From: Membranipora membranacea
Lineage: Eukaryota; Bryozoa; Gymnolaemata; Cheilostomatida; Membraniporidae
Assembly: GCA_914767715.1 (NCBI GenBank)
Contig: OU612066.1
Coordinates: 10,609,001 to 10,673,000, forward strand
Direction of reading: 5' to 3'
Length of the DNA: 64,000 nucleotides
Below are positions 36,001-51,000 of the stretch, one piece after another. A program made the translations under genes and the position numbers. Each line of letters starts with the position of its first letter. Positions within the stretch are counted from its first letter, which is position 1. The notes below the pieces were generated by a model. That model had not been told where the DNA came from and searched no databases. It was given only the letters and a program-made list of their open reading frames with translations.

Positions 36001-39000
36001 CACCAACACACAATTGGAAAATTGTTGTTTAGGACGCCAGGAATATTATGTAAATTGAGTGTCTGCCAGCACTTTTATTTGTATACTTTTAACTATAATT
36101 GAATCATTGACACCGCGGATATGGTTGTGTCATAAATATTATGGCAATTCATCTGTCTACCATTTTCTGCTCGAATCTAGGGATGAGTAAATTACCACTT
36201 AGATGAGAGCAATTTTGTAGAAATGTCCCCTAATATGCCAGCATTGCTGAGGTGACACACTTGTTATAGATGTACACGGAACAGGTGGCTTCTGGGTACC
36301 TATATCATTTTGACCATTTCTACATCATAATAGATACTGGGAGGTGCTCATTTCTAGCCTTAAATTCCAACATAATCATTGTTTTCAGAATATGGCCATG
36401 AAAATTATAATTCAAAAGGCACATTTTCCAGAGTTGAACTATTTGTTTGAATATCCACCCATGATTATTTCGTGAATAGATCCATATTGAACAATTTAAC
36501 ATGACCATCAATCTGATCAGGCAATTGAGCTGATGGCATGGGTATTTATTCAATTTGGCCATGGCAGGGTAATTGACATAATAAGAGTGTTCCATAACTC
36601 CATGACTTCCATCAACCTCCGCAGCTAAATCAGCGAACTGATGTAGATTTATCAAAGGTGACGCTAAGAGCAGGCCGTTCAGGTACTGCGCTTTCATGCA
36701 TAGGCTATAATTTTAACGCTATCACCTTCAGGATTTTCACAGTTTAGGTGGGAATTTTACACCATCTGACGGTGTTTGTTTGGCATCAGCAAAACTTGTA
36801 GTGTATATAGCTGATACTTACTCATTCATTGCGTGCTGCAATGGTGACTGAAATTATAAAACTTGCTGCCAGAAGTGCTTTGGAAGTCAGCCTGCTGTTT
36901 TATTTGATAGACTAGAAAAGTTCAATGGAGAAATAAACCACAAGTGACACCATAATTCATGTAGGCCCTATAGCCACAGCGGTCTCGTCCTCCGTTTTGT
37001 TTTCATAATGGAGATGATTTATAGTGCTACCACTTCCGATATGCCATCAACAGGCATCCCAGACATGGTGGTAGGAAGGTAGGTTAGCCATTAGTTCACC
37101 CATCAGGATTTAATTTAATCAGCTTCTACATGCTGTTCATGTACTTGGCCTCAAACAATGACCTTAGTGTATTTTACACTCAAATTGTGGTAAATTAACT
37201 ACAAGACAAAACCACGGTTTTTTTTACATGTGGTAGACAGGGGAGCTTATGACATCAACTTTTATGGCCATTTAAAAATTTTTCAACTAAAAGTCAGCAA
37301 GTTCAATCAAATTGAAACACTGTGCTGCCATATGATAACCATCTGTTCAGTCATGCTGTCGCTGCTCGGCTTTATTATAGACTATGGAAATATTAATGAT
37401 TATGTCAGCTTGTTTGAGCTGGATCATCATGTACATATTAAATTGGTATAAAGTGTTATGGTGTACTAAATTATAGATTTTGTCTCATACGAATGACTAC
37501 TGGACATCAAAGCCCACTGATCTGGTTAATTACTATGCTTTAGTAATCGTCTCACTACAGGGCCCAGTTTTACTGAGGTGTTTAGTCGTTCTTATCCTTG
37601 TAATTATGATATAAGTCACCAATAATTTAAGTTTTGAAGATGCTGAATGACTAATCGAGCCTAAAATTAAACATGCCTTCTTTTATTCTTGGTGTTGCAA
37701 TGGATCATCAGCCCAATATGAGGTCCCATAACTCCAGAGCTAAATACCAGGGCTAGCAGTAAACAAAAGTTCACAAGGTATGAACTAATAGCAGGGGCTC
37801 TTCGCTAATAGCTTCTCCATATTACCCTCCATCCCTATAATCTCGTCCCAGATTTGGCACACTGTATCATTGTACTATCTTGATTTGCTGCTAACTGAAT
37901 TTGCCCCAACGATCAATGCGGGGTCAAAAATAGTAATGTCCAATCTCAGTTTATCTCTCACCATTCCTAATTGCATTTATGGAGCTAAAGATACTCCAAC
38001 ATATGATTATGATATGGTTTGGGGCAGTCACTTACAAAAATTGTTGATAGTAATCAACAGAAAGATGCCAGTGGCACTGAAAAGCTGGGAAGATGAATGT
38101 GGAATCTCAGAAAATCTTTATCTATTTGGGGTTCTTGTTGAATGATTGATATTGGGACTCGTAAATGGGCTAATGGTAATGAAAGTGATTTGATTAGATG
38201 GGCGAGCATTTAGCAATAATAACCACTTGAAAACTAAAAAGGAGTATGAATATTAATTTGAGGTGTTGACTTTTGCATTTACAATCATTGACCTGATGTG
38301 CTCATCTGGTACAGCCTACTGAGAATAATTATTTCTAAATAAAGTGCTCTAGTTTGATGTACTTAGCTGTTTTTGGCATTTTGTTTTATGACTAGTATCT
38401 TTCAATTGATCGCTCATTGTTATATTAATAAGAAATAAGAATTTAAAAGTTTTGTTACTGGATAGTTATTACCCATGCCTGTAATATAGGTCCACCAGAT
38501 AGCTTAAATTTCCCAAAATTATCTCTCTTTAAAAATTAATTCCTGTCAATAAAATTTTCTGGCGTCATTTTGAAGTAAAGTTGCTAAAAAGGAAGACTAG
38601 TTCAAGGCTTGAGGCATAGTTAGAGCACCTAAAAATCAGATTTTATCACAGATGTACACACTGACAATATAGCTATTCAGTTGTAAACTGAACATGTCAA
38701 TAGAAAATAAGAAATGTGGATTAAAGATAAAAATCACGCACATCTCAACTGTCAATGTTCCGTTTATATGATGCTGTCTCTACTCGATACAAGAAATACT
38801 ACAACAGGCTAATTGGAAAGCTCATTTCTAATTTTTCCTCTATTCACTAAAACCTCTTATCTTGGCCTGGCTCACTTCTGACACTTAAAAATATTTAAGG
38901 GCAGTCTATTGTTATGAAGGAGTAATTAAAGGTGATTTCCTCTTGTTTCACCTCAGAAAGAATTAGTAAATCTGGACTACAAAACACCTTTTTGTTTACA

Positions 39001-42000
39001 AATCGTTATAAGCAGGATAATTTTGCTTCTCTCTGCATTATTAATTATTGTCCAAACCTAGCAGGTGTTTTGACAAGTCTGGTTGATCGTAAATCCAGGA
39101 GCTACTAACTTTTCGTGTGGAACAAACCTCCATGCACAAATATGCCTATAAAGGAGAAACGAGTAAACTTCTATCGACTTTCCTTTTGTTATCAAGGACT
39201 GTTGTTGGTGCATATACGTGGGAATAGCCTGTAGCTTCAAGAAACATGCATTATCTTAGAGAATACATTGGATATGTTGCTGCGAGGTTCAAACCAAGAA
39301 TTGCTGATGTGAACAAACCATTGATGAGAATATGATGGGAAACAGTCATGTCAACTGTAGTCTGTTCTCCGATTCCCTCCAGTGTCCTACCATCAAGTCT
39401 GCCTGTCATCTCAAATTCCTCTATTCATCAAAACTAAAAGCATTATTTAGGTATTGACATAAGAACCCTAGGTGTATAATATGATATTGTATTGTGTACA
39501 TCTCTATTCTATTCAAAAGTGAAATTGTAACAAAAGTGGTACAAAAGAGATAAAAGCATTTCATAGTCACTCGTTACCACTGGCCTTTACTGGCTGGGGT
39601 GACTCTGGCTGCCCCAGTTCTACTCCCCTAACAAAAGCAGCATACAGACTCTAGACTGTATAAAAACAATCAGTTATCTTTACTTTGTATTAGGCTAATA
39701 ATAGTTTGCAAATAAGGATTATGATTTTAATCAACACAGAGTTTTGTTGTCACATCGTAAAAGTAATATTGAATCAAGATTGGCACGGACACACAAAAGA
39801 CTGGGAAAATAACGTTAAAATGTGAAAAGAAAAGGCTAGCCTACTACATACAAACAACGAAATCATTTTCTAGCCAATTTAGATGCAGCTTGCCTTTTGT
39901 GAAAGTTAACAAAAAAATAAATAACAACAAATTAAGGCAAATAGGGAGTAAATAGAAGACGTAAACTGAAGAAAATAGGATTTGTCTTATTACCTGATGT
40001 CCAAACAATATTGGCATCGCACCAATTTACTAAACGAGCTTGGTAAAGGATTTAAACCTTTAGAAAACTTAAATGTTGGAGCGTAGTTTTTATCACTGCA
40101 CTTAATGTCTATAGACCTGTATTATTTCCCAGGGGTTGTGTTTGGTCGAGACAATTGGATGACTAAACTAGTAGGGCTCAAATGCGGAGAAGCCTGTTCT
40201 GGAAAAACTTATGCAACAATCAAACAATCATTTCTGCGCTGTGTTTTTGCTTTATGAATCTTGCAATCTCACCAAGAAATCTCTTTTGTCTTATTTTAGA
40301 TCCTCCGGGTGACGCGCAAATAGTACCACTCGAAACAACATTGATTGAGAACACTGCAGCCAGCTTTCAGTGTAAATCTACAGGAGGATATCCAGCCCCA
40401 ACCTTCAAGTGGATGAAGAATGGTCGAGAACTGTCGGAGACCAGCTATGAGAAATCAGATACTGGTGGCATCTCACAAAGCCAAGTAACGATAACTCTCA
40501 CTCATGTGGATGATCAGCGGAATTTGGAATGTAACGTGATACATGTGCTCCAAAATAAGACTGCAAACCTGCAACTGAACGTCGAATGTGAGTACTTCAT
40601 CATTATAGTGATTAAATAAAGATTTTTTTCAAGGCCAGGTATTCATATAACTTGTTACCTCTGACGCGGGATATTGTTGAAAGCACTTGGCTGTTTTGCT
40701 GGGGCACCTTTCCTGGCCCTTCCTGTATTTATGATTGTAACCAGTGATCTACTTCCATGTTATAACATGGTCAATTGGGCTTTTAGTATGTAACCTTGCT
40801 TCAGGCTACTACAAAAAAATGATAAACAGGCCTTTGACATCAATTATGCGCAATAGTGTCTAAAACCTTCATCTAGATTTATTGGGGTTAGCTAGCTGCA
40901 TAAAATTTTGAGAGATTTATTTAAAACAAGGCCTAATTAGATGCCTGATTGTGTAGGCTAGGCTAGTTATAAATTCCACTTTCACAGCCCAAAATATGGA
41001 AATGAGGTCTGTCACTAAACTATTTTTATCAATTTTTAACCACAGAAAATTATTTAATAAAAATGCATAGTAACATTGTTGATTGAATAATCATGTTGGG
41101 ACTTCAGAAGTAAAAGGCTGGTGCCACCATAATAATGTCTAGCGTAAGCTTATCTAAAGACCTTTGACTGCCATGAGCAATAAGAAAAACATTGTGTTGT
41201 GTTTTCTGCTGATTATTCATCTAAGTTTGCTTGACCATGCCGTCTCTGGTGTAATACATGTGTGTGAGAGTGAGATGTGAGTCATAGTGCTGTTCATCTA
41301 CAGCTGATACTTGATGCCAAAACCATCGGCTGAGAGAGAAGCAAGCAAAGCTCATGTATATTGTAATCTACTGACAGGCATTTGCTACTACTATGAGAGG
41401 CTCTTAATCTAAAATTTCTCACACCATGTCAGGACTTGTTCTGTTGTGACAGCAGCCTAAGTGGTAGTTTAAGCTGACATCTAGTACTGCTGAACATGTG
41501 CTTCATAAGGTGACTTTGGTACAACAACTCCCACAAACCCTCATCACTATCATTTCAAATTACATCTCTTATTGACTTTGGAGGGTCCTTGGCCGACTGT
41601 TTTACAAATACTTGATTATGTCACCTGGATAAAGTTTGATAAAAGGCCGCTTATGCTGGAGTGATCCGACAGAAGACGATTTGTATTCCTTCCTCGTGTC
41701 ACTCTATTCCAAGTGCCACTAATAAGTTCATCTTATAACTTTCTCTTTGGAGCCGCTGCAGTAATTACAGACCTATCACGTTATTCCTCTCCTCTGTAAA
41801 TAAAAGAACGCCTGCCAACACCAACTCAGCAAGGTTTAAACGATTACGCAACGGCCAACAAATCCAAGAGCCAGCAAGTGAATTGAATCAAATTTTATTT
41901 ACACTTTTAATTTAAATCGCAGACAGTAAACAGCAGATAAATTTTAGTTTGTAAAGGCAATGACATCTAGATTTGGAATTTGCGTGTGCCAGTAACAAAA

Positions 42001-45000
42001 CATATCAATCAGATCCATATAGATCACATGACCTCACTGACACTTTGCTGCTGCTCTCCAGTCACCTGCTCTGCCAACCAAAACCATCTGATCAACCAAT
42101 TAAATTTAATTAATTTCAAAGAGATCCTGCTGTAAGATAGGAAATGCTAGGAAAACAATGTCTCTGTTATGGTACTTGATCATTGGAACACCATTTGGAA
42201 ACTGCAATTTTTAGGTTGCCTGTGTTGAATGACCTAGCACTATTTCAGCCTTTGGCAATTGATAGCTCAGGGTTAATTTTAATACCATGTAAGCCATGAA
42301 CTCAAAGAGTGAATTTGTTGGCGTAACAGTAATACTTCAACAGATGGAAGAACACCAAACCATTTATACAGAGTTAAACAGGGACTTTTACGCCTCGGTT
42401 ACATCGATAGGAGATTCCTGCCTGCACACCATCCCATGTTTTATCTATATTGAGATCAGACTACTTCGATGTGAATCGAGATAAACTGTCCAAGTTACCG
42501 AACATGTCTGAGCTGATACCCCATATGCTCCTGTTACTGATGTAACAATAACATGTTGTTACATGAGGCTATAAATGATAAGAGGCGCACCATCCTAGAG
42601 GGTAAAAATATCTTTGACTCTATATAATAATGCGTATGGTCATGACCTAAAACGCCTGAATCAAATATTTTCTGTTTTTTTTTTCCAGACAAGCCAAGAA
42701 TATCTGTACAGCTCCCAGAGGGTGGTAATGTTGTACGTAAAGAGGCAAGCTTCACCCTTACATGTAATATCGAGTCTAATCCTCTACATGACACGATCAC
42801 ATGGTACAGAGATACCAGGATCATACAGGGCGCTACTTCTGATACGTATACTGAGACTGGAGGATTACGAGAGGACACTGAGTATAAATGTGTAGTGAGA
42901 AACAGACTAGGAAGCTCTGAGGCATCGACAAATTTACTCGTGCAGTGTAAGTTCATAGTTGGTGAAATAAGCAAAGGGGGGCAATTCTAAATTTTTTGGC
43001 AGGTGCCCACTCCACTCCTTTCACATCTGGCTGAATTGGATTGTATGCAGCACAATCCTACTGGTCACTTAAATCTGACATTTGTTTTTGTTTTCAACTC
43101 TTTGGCTCAATGATTTGATGTTCTAACTGTGAAGGCCGTAACCAGAAGACAGAGGCTACTCACTGTATATTTTGTCCCAAGGCCAACTGGTATTTATTTT
43201 CAGATGATCTTTTGTCGGCTTATTAGCACTCTTGATTTTTAGTAAGAATAGCCACGTTTTATTCTTTTGAAGTGTTTTCATGGCAGTATAATTTGGATGC
43301 CACGGGCACAATCTTCCTCAAAAGCAAGCGTCTCTCATTTTACCTTGTTGGTTTATGTAATTTGATTATTTTCTGTCACAGCAAATTATCCTGAATTAGA
43401 TAATTTGGCATGTGACTAAATGCAATGACATTTAACCATAAGGTTCTGACACCCGCTTATAAGACCGCTGGTGTTCATATTCACTACGCTATGCGCTTGA
43501 GTTAATGGAATTTTCTTTGCAATTTTGAAACACGACTCGCGGCAAATATTTTCCTTGTTAATAAGCTGCTGTTACACACATTTCATGACTGATGGGACCG
43601 GGTAAGGTGTCTCAATTAATGTGGTAATTCAAACCTTGGAAAAATTAGCCCAATACTCTTGTAATTACCGCAACACTTACATATTGTCAATTTCCATGAG
43701 GGATAACTGCCGATGGAATTAATTGGGTATTTTGTGTCTTTCCAGATGCTCCCATTGTTAATATTACACAAGGTGACAGCTTGACAAAGAGCGAAGGGGA
43801 GAGGCTTGTCTTATCTTGTGAAGCAGAAGGAGTTCCTGATGATATCTCATACAGATGGGTGAAAGGTAGGCACAGGGGCAACGAAAAGCAAATACCCTCT
43901 TCCTAACTCAAACAATACCAGTGGAATATCCAAAAATTCAACCACCTTTGATCATTAATTTTAACGCAGGCTCTCCCAAAGTACGATATTAATTTGTTTA
44001 GTTCGATTGTTTAACTGATAATAAACAAGCCATTAAATCTTCTAAAGTTTTTCAAAAAACAAAGATTTGATCAGTGTGTCATGGTTGAGCACCTTAGTCA
44101 TTTCCATCCACTTGAACTTGGGGCAGTTTTTAGCATTCAAATAGAAGGATGTAAATGTCAATTACATCAGATAAAAAACATTGAGTGATCACAAGTCACT
44201 GATAGTGATTGCTCTGTGGAAATGTGACATCTGGAGTTTGCTTTATTCTACTTTGATGATCATTTTGAGTTTGCGGAACCATCATTGGCCGTCTCATGAT
44301 AAGTACTACTTCAGTGGGGGCAGAAAGCTGATAAAACACAAAACTGAGGATAAATCAACCCAATAATTTCTCTCCTATCTTCTTTTCTGACTCACAATGA
44401 TCTGACTAAACAGATAAGGGCTGACAAACTTAAAAACAATAACCAAAATTGAAAATTATGAAGATAACTGTCTTCTTCTTCCCCTTCGGCCTATCTACTG
44501 ACAATTCAGACTGTACAGCTGGAGAGAGTCTTGTCATGTCCCTGACAGTTAGCATATAACTCCATTTGATCTTGACACATCATATATGATAGAATGCAAG
44601 ATTGAATATGAATAGCATGTATACGTGCAAAGGGATCACAAATCATTGAAACCCTCAGAAATTTAGTATACTGTTTGAGGTTCTGTATAGAGGCCCGAAC
44701 TCTCTCCTACGGAGAACATCACAATTAAAATGTTTGCAATTTCAATGGCGCTCAGCCCATATTGCTTCATATGTCTCTACATTTGCAGTATTGTTATCTT
44801 GCAGGAAATGCAATACAGACTACCAACAGAGAGCTGGTTATCGCCTCTCTCAGCCGATCTCACAATGGAGTGTATACCTGTGTCGCTACCAACCGCCCGC
44901 TGGGAGTGGAAACATCTGCGAACAAATCTATAGCTGTTACTGTCAACTGTAAGTGACAAAGTATTATTACTATTCTGTCACGATACATTGACAGACAGAA

Positions 45001-48000
45001 AGGGTGTCCCATCTGAGACCCTCTTTATTTGTGCAAAATTAGGTTGAAGATCCAAGCTTATGTGAGATAAGGCAGAGTGGTATTGTTGGAGAGCGTTAGT
45101 AAAAGATATGGCTATATCTCCGAGTTATAAAAGTGATAAGCAGTAGCTGGTTGTCACAGCGCTACCATTTAGTAGCGTTTATGCCGTAACCTATCTAAAC
45201 ACACTGCTCGAGATATGATCTGATGGCTAGTACTTGGCACTCAGCCGAAAACGCAGGCAGGCTAAATAGACCTGACCTCAAATTTAGAGTGCAGCAGATT
45301 TTCTTACAAATCGTGGCAGTGAAACTAAATGAATGACCACTTAGTTAGATAATGATGATTGCAATCTTAAAGCTGGAAATTAAATTTCAAACTCACATTT
45401 GGTCCACCATTATAAAAGATGTGATTATGATCTATATTAAATGTTACCGATGCCATGATGCCATGTAATTCCTAATCGATATTTGGTGACTTTTGATAAT
45501 AATAGAATAATGGCTCCTCTAATCGGTGGCAAACTCTTTCACTGCTCCCATTATGTTCTAAAATTACAGCCAGGCAACCTTGGGTGACACATATTTCAAT
45601 CTTTGATCTTAATAGCCATTTAGCTCCACTATCTCAAAATAACAATAATGGCTATCGATTTAAAATCGGATGACTTTTATTTGCACCACACAAGATCTCA
45701 AATTGTGAAACCGGAGGAGGTAACTCTCTATTTCACCGATAGATTAAGGTCGTCAGCCTCGATGAACTTGAGTACAAAATGTCTCATTTCACTCAATCAG
45801 CATCATTTTCTCACACCTAACAACCATCTATTATCTTAACACCATCTTCAGACTGAGAAGCTGTGAAAATTATGAGAACCATTATGGCAACAATAGAACT
45901 CAGCCAAGGCGCTGGTTATTCAATGAAGCATACGAGAAGATTAATAAAGTTCTGATGAGAGAGCAACTTATATTTTAATTATGATTGCAGATGCACCCGG
46001 AATCCCTCAAGCCTCAGTGAGTCCAGCAGCACAGAGCGGGGTGTGGAAAGCTGGTACTAGTGTTAGTCTCTCTTGTTCACTCCCAATTGATGGTAAGCAT
46101 CAACTATGATACAGGGGAAAACTTGCAGAATACCTTTTGTTTTATTCTAGTTTGTTTAATTAAATATCCACAACTATAGTTTTACCAAACCCCACAGAGA
46201 TACAAAGTTGTAAAATTCAAGTAGTTGCAACAAATTTAGACCATCAAGTGATATCGGATGACAATGGGAAACTTGGTGGGTGTTGGTGAAACCATTCTCT
46301 GTGGTGAAACAAAGACAATTCAAAATCTATCTGCTGTGTCTGTATACTTTGATATAACTAATTAACCACTGGTTATCTCAATAATTCCCTCTAATGATTC
46401 TCAAGTTGTTTGCTCGTGTTACCCAATCACACCATTTTCGCATGAGAAATCTTTGTTCAATATTTGAAATAAGTAATTATGTAAGTTCATCTGCTTGGAT
46501 TTGTATCCAATATCGAAGAGCAAACATCTTCTCATGTAAATTATTAATTGTGAGAAGTCAAACATAAAAGTTATATCCCATGGGGGATGTTGATGATTTG
46601 ATGTTCAGCCAGGCTTGGGAAAGTCTACTGCCCGATTAGACTTTCGATCTTCTGTTTCCTGTGCCAAGGAGCTAAAAATAATCATTACACTCTCACATAA
46701 CAACGAATTCCACCTCTTACTATGGGAAACACTATTCAGGGATAGTTCCACATAGTACCAATCTTTAAAACGATCTCACTCACTTGATGAAAGTGAAAAT
46801 AAAGACACATTTTATACTGAATACTTATTACCATATTTTAGGCCAGGGTAACCCTTCTGCCACCTATCACTGGATGAAGGATGGAGCAGAGGTAGCTACA
46901 GGTCAATCATTCCAGCTGAGTACCACATCCATGAATGACACTGGATCATATTCGTGTAAAGTCTCAAACCCAGTCGGCGATAAAACGTCACAGCCTGTAG
47001 GCATCACTATTCATGGTGAGAGCAGATAACTACAAAATGTAACCTTGTATCAGTGCATATTTTAATTGTTTTGACAAACCGATAAATTCCTTCTCTATTG
47101 TACAAATCAGTGAAAGCAAAAGTCATTATCAATATTGATGAACAAGATGGTAAATATTGTGTCAGACATAAAAGCAATGTATATCTTGAGTAGGACAACA
47201 TCTGTAGCTGTATTGGAAATTTCTCATAATGTGAAACATCAATAGATAGATAGGACTACACAAAACTGAATAGGGAAATAAAGATTACATGGAGGATATA
47301 GTTTGATGAAGCACAATTTATTGCTTTAGTTTATTCCTGGACAGATTGGCTGGCCATCACTTTCCTTAGCGAATCATGATTCAAATTGTCACCAAATAAT
47401 ATCGTATCTTTGTAGAAATGAGGAAAATATCCTTAATTTTTCATTTCCCTGTTCCTGAAAATTTAAATTCTAAAAAGATACTAATGATATTTATGTTTAT
47501 GGTTTGCCAATACTTCTTTCCTCGCGATTTACACACTAAACCACTGCATTTCCAAAAATTATACCAAAAATTATTTCTGCTGAGTAGACTGCAACAGACC
47601 AATCATAGAGCATGAATTGATTAAAGCGAAGTATCCTCATAAAGAGTTTGATGGGAGGTTACTCACTGGTATTCTAAAAATGGGAAACTTAGCTCATCAA
47701 TCGACATAACAATCAGAGATATACATGCTTATAGTGTAATATCAAAGTCGATGTGCTGTCGCGATGCACTACACAGGTGGAGTTATGTGTAGCGGAATGT
47801 TATCATTGTAAAACATTGCTGCCATTGTTATATTTTAGATGTACCTGAGCTTCTGGCCACATCATCAGATACGCTGAACATTACCGACTCTGACGGTGAC
47901 TACTCCCTTAGATGTACATTCAGAGGAGCTCCACAACCGGAGGTCATGTGGTACTTCAGTAATAAGGCTATCACTTCAGGAGCACTATATACTGTCCAAG

Positions 48001-51000
48001 ACACTGTCACAGTAGATGGGTTCTTTACTAAAGTCAGCTCACAACTCAAATTTGCAGGTATGATAATCGAGTAAACATAATTGACTGCCACCTTTCAAAA
48101 CAGAGTGAAAACACCCACATTATTTGATTTTGCTGATATTCACTAAAGAAGTTTATGACTTTGCAGTTTGAGGGAGTTATTGGATTTTATTTTATTCTTA
48201 TTCTTATTCTAACTACTCCTTATTTTAGGCTCAGACAGAAAAGGTATTACCTTGGAGGATATGGGGTCTTATCGCTGTGAGGCAGCATCCTCTATCGGAG
48301 AAGCTGAGCAATCCGGCAGCTTTAGTGTCAATATCATTGGTGAGTATGATAGTATATGATAGATAAACGCTTGAGTTACACCTCCGTGAAGATCTACTAT
48401 ATACATCAGCATCACTGTCTAATTAGATCAGTGACTTTTCCATCCATCCAGTCTCAACTACATGAAGATTTCAATTTGCAGCGATTTTTTCGCACATCAG
48501 AAAGAACAGATCTTCGGTTGAGGTGAATGCAAATGAAAACGTATATACATATATATGAAAAGCATGTTTGATGGTTCAGTTCTCAACTTTTACCCTTGTA
48601 TAACTTCGTGTTCTCTTTGCATTTAACAGTTCCACCAAGGCTGACTGGATTTAGAAAGTCTGCTGCTGATGTTGGAGAATCTGTGGAGATAGTTTGTGAT
48701 GTGTTCAGTAACCCACCCGTCTCATCAATAAGCATATCTCGTGGAGGTCAGGATATCATCTCCTCGCCCACAGTCACAGTGAAAGATTTAGAAACAGAAG
48801 TTGGAGATGCTTTTTACCACCAGCGAAGGATAATACGACTGGAAGAGGTGGCAGAATCTGACTATGGTACTTACGACTGCAACGCTGTGAGCTCTCTGGA
48901 TTCGATAACAGGCACCGTATCTCTACTCAGAACAAGTAAGTACCATAATCATGAATTTCTGCCCTTTTATTTGAAGCCCCTTCGTATTCCTCTCTGTATT
49001 CTCATTGAGTGCGCAACATATCATGTCTATGGTGCCTATACAGAGTTCGGTATGCTATTGAGAGAGGACAACTCCGAGTTAAATAGATTCTTATCATGGT
49101 CACATCAGGGAGGGTTGGACAAACTACCTGTTTTGTAATGATGGTTTATCCACAACAACGGCCGAATTCTTTTCCGCAGGTAAACCAGACCCACCAACAG
49201 AGCTGACTCATATGGAAATACTGTGGAATTCTGTCAGTATAAGCTGGAAACCTGGGTTCGATGGTGGAAAATCACAACACTTCACAGCTTTGATAGACGG
49301 CAGATCCTATAGTATGGCTGAGACGAATACAGGCCTAATATCAGGTAGTTGAATACTCTATGTTTCTCGGATACAGACAGCTTGCTGTGCATGCTTTGAG
49401 CACAAAAACGAACAGAGTATAATAATTCGGTAGTTACAATTGACGTCTTTAACTTTCTAGGACATCATCGATAGATGAATTTGAGTCTCACAGAATATAG
49501 GGATGACTCTCATATAGTTTTGGTCCCATCGTCCGCATTCTCTACTTAACATTACACGTTTGGATAACAATTCTACATTATACATCATGCAGTAATCTCT
49601 ACTGATTGCAGATTTGTATCCTGGTATGACATACACAGTCACCGTAATGGCCAATAATGAACTTGGGCAGAGCGAAATATCAGAAGAGCTCATTGTTACA
49701 ACTGATCCGTTCGTAGTACCAGTCCCCACTATCAAAGTGGATCAGGATAAAAAGTCTCTTACAGTAAATCTTAATGTAGATGATTCATATGATGAGGAGT
49801 TCTGTATTATAGTCAAGGTGAGTCGGAACAAGTGGACTTTCTACAGGGATAGGATTTTTTCATTTTCAATGTCACATATTTAGGATGAAAACTTAAACAA
49901 ATCGAGCGTAATTCATGTTAAGTTACCAGCTTTGTGAGATACCTAATACCTAAATACCAAATACAATACCTAAAAACCCTATTTTCTTTCTTTTTTGTTC
50001 TTGCAATGACAACTATTTGAAAGACAACTCCCACTTAGGTCAAGCAGTAAATAATCTGATTCTTTTAAATGACATGACATGTTGAGATTGTCTGATTACA
50101 GTTCTGTAGTTATGCTTGCTGTAACAACCCTATTGTCACCTTTTCAGGGAAGCAATGAAGGACGAGTGTTTAAAGATATATATAACGGTAACTGTCATGC
50201 GATTGAGGATAGTAGAGAATTCTCCCTACCAGCATCATCAATGTTCAGTTACTACAGGGCAGAGGCCTGCGTGGTCGGTAGAGAGTCCCAAGTCTGCAGT
50301 ATCTCTGAGAGTGAGTAATTAAACCGCAAACCAAAAGTTTTGCTGCCATTGAAAGTTTCAAAGGTCAAGCATTACTAGAGACCGTCTTGTGACTTGAATT
50401 ACTGCCAATTAGTAGATGAGGGCCTTATTGAAGCCAGTGTGTTGGCTCTGATTGTTGGCTTGGTCTTCACCCCTCCCCCAAATCAGAGCCAACACGTTGG
50501 CTAGCCCAATCGCTAATATTGTCACGATCTCACATGATCTTATGTTTTCTTTGTCATGTCATAATAAGGGTGACCTTTTTTTTGTAGAATCCGAAAAGGT
50601 TGCTAACGATAATTTTAAGTGGATAATAGTGGGATGCGTTTCTGGAGCTGCTGTGATAGTGATTGTCATCATTATTGTGGCTGTGGTGCTAGTCAGAAAA
50701 AGAAGGGTTAACAAAGATGGCAACTCTGCAAGAAAGTCTATCTCACCCTCTCCTAATAATGGTCACATCAACCACGTCATGATCGAAGCCAAGTAAGTTG
50801 ATGCAACAAGGATACCTACAATGTAATTTCCCATTATAAATAAACTGTTCACAGTTAGGACCAAGTAGTAGCACCTGTTACTCCTTGCTAGGACACAGCT
50901 ACCACATATTTAATATGTTTGCATATATGGCTATGCCGGCTAGTCTATTAACATTTGTAGGAACCTCGGTAATTACGATGTGAATGCGGTAAACACATTG

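Noticed and set aside
36320-36697. 125-codon minus-strand ORF
   Set aside because: No family motif or supporting exon neighbours; treated as chance.
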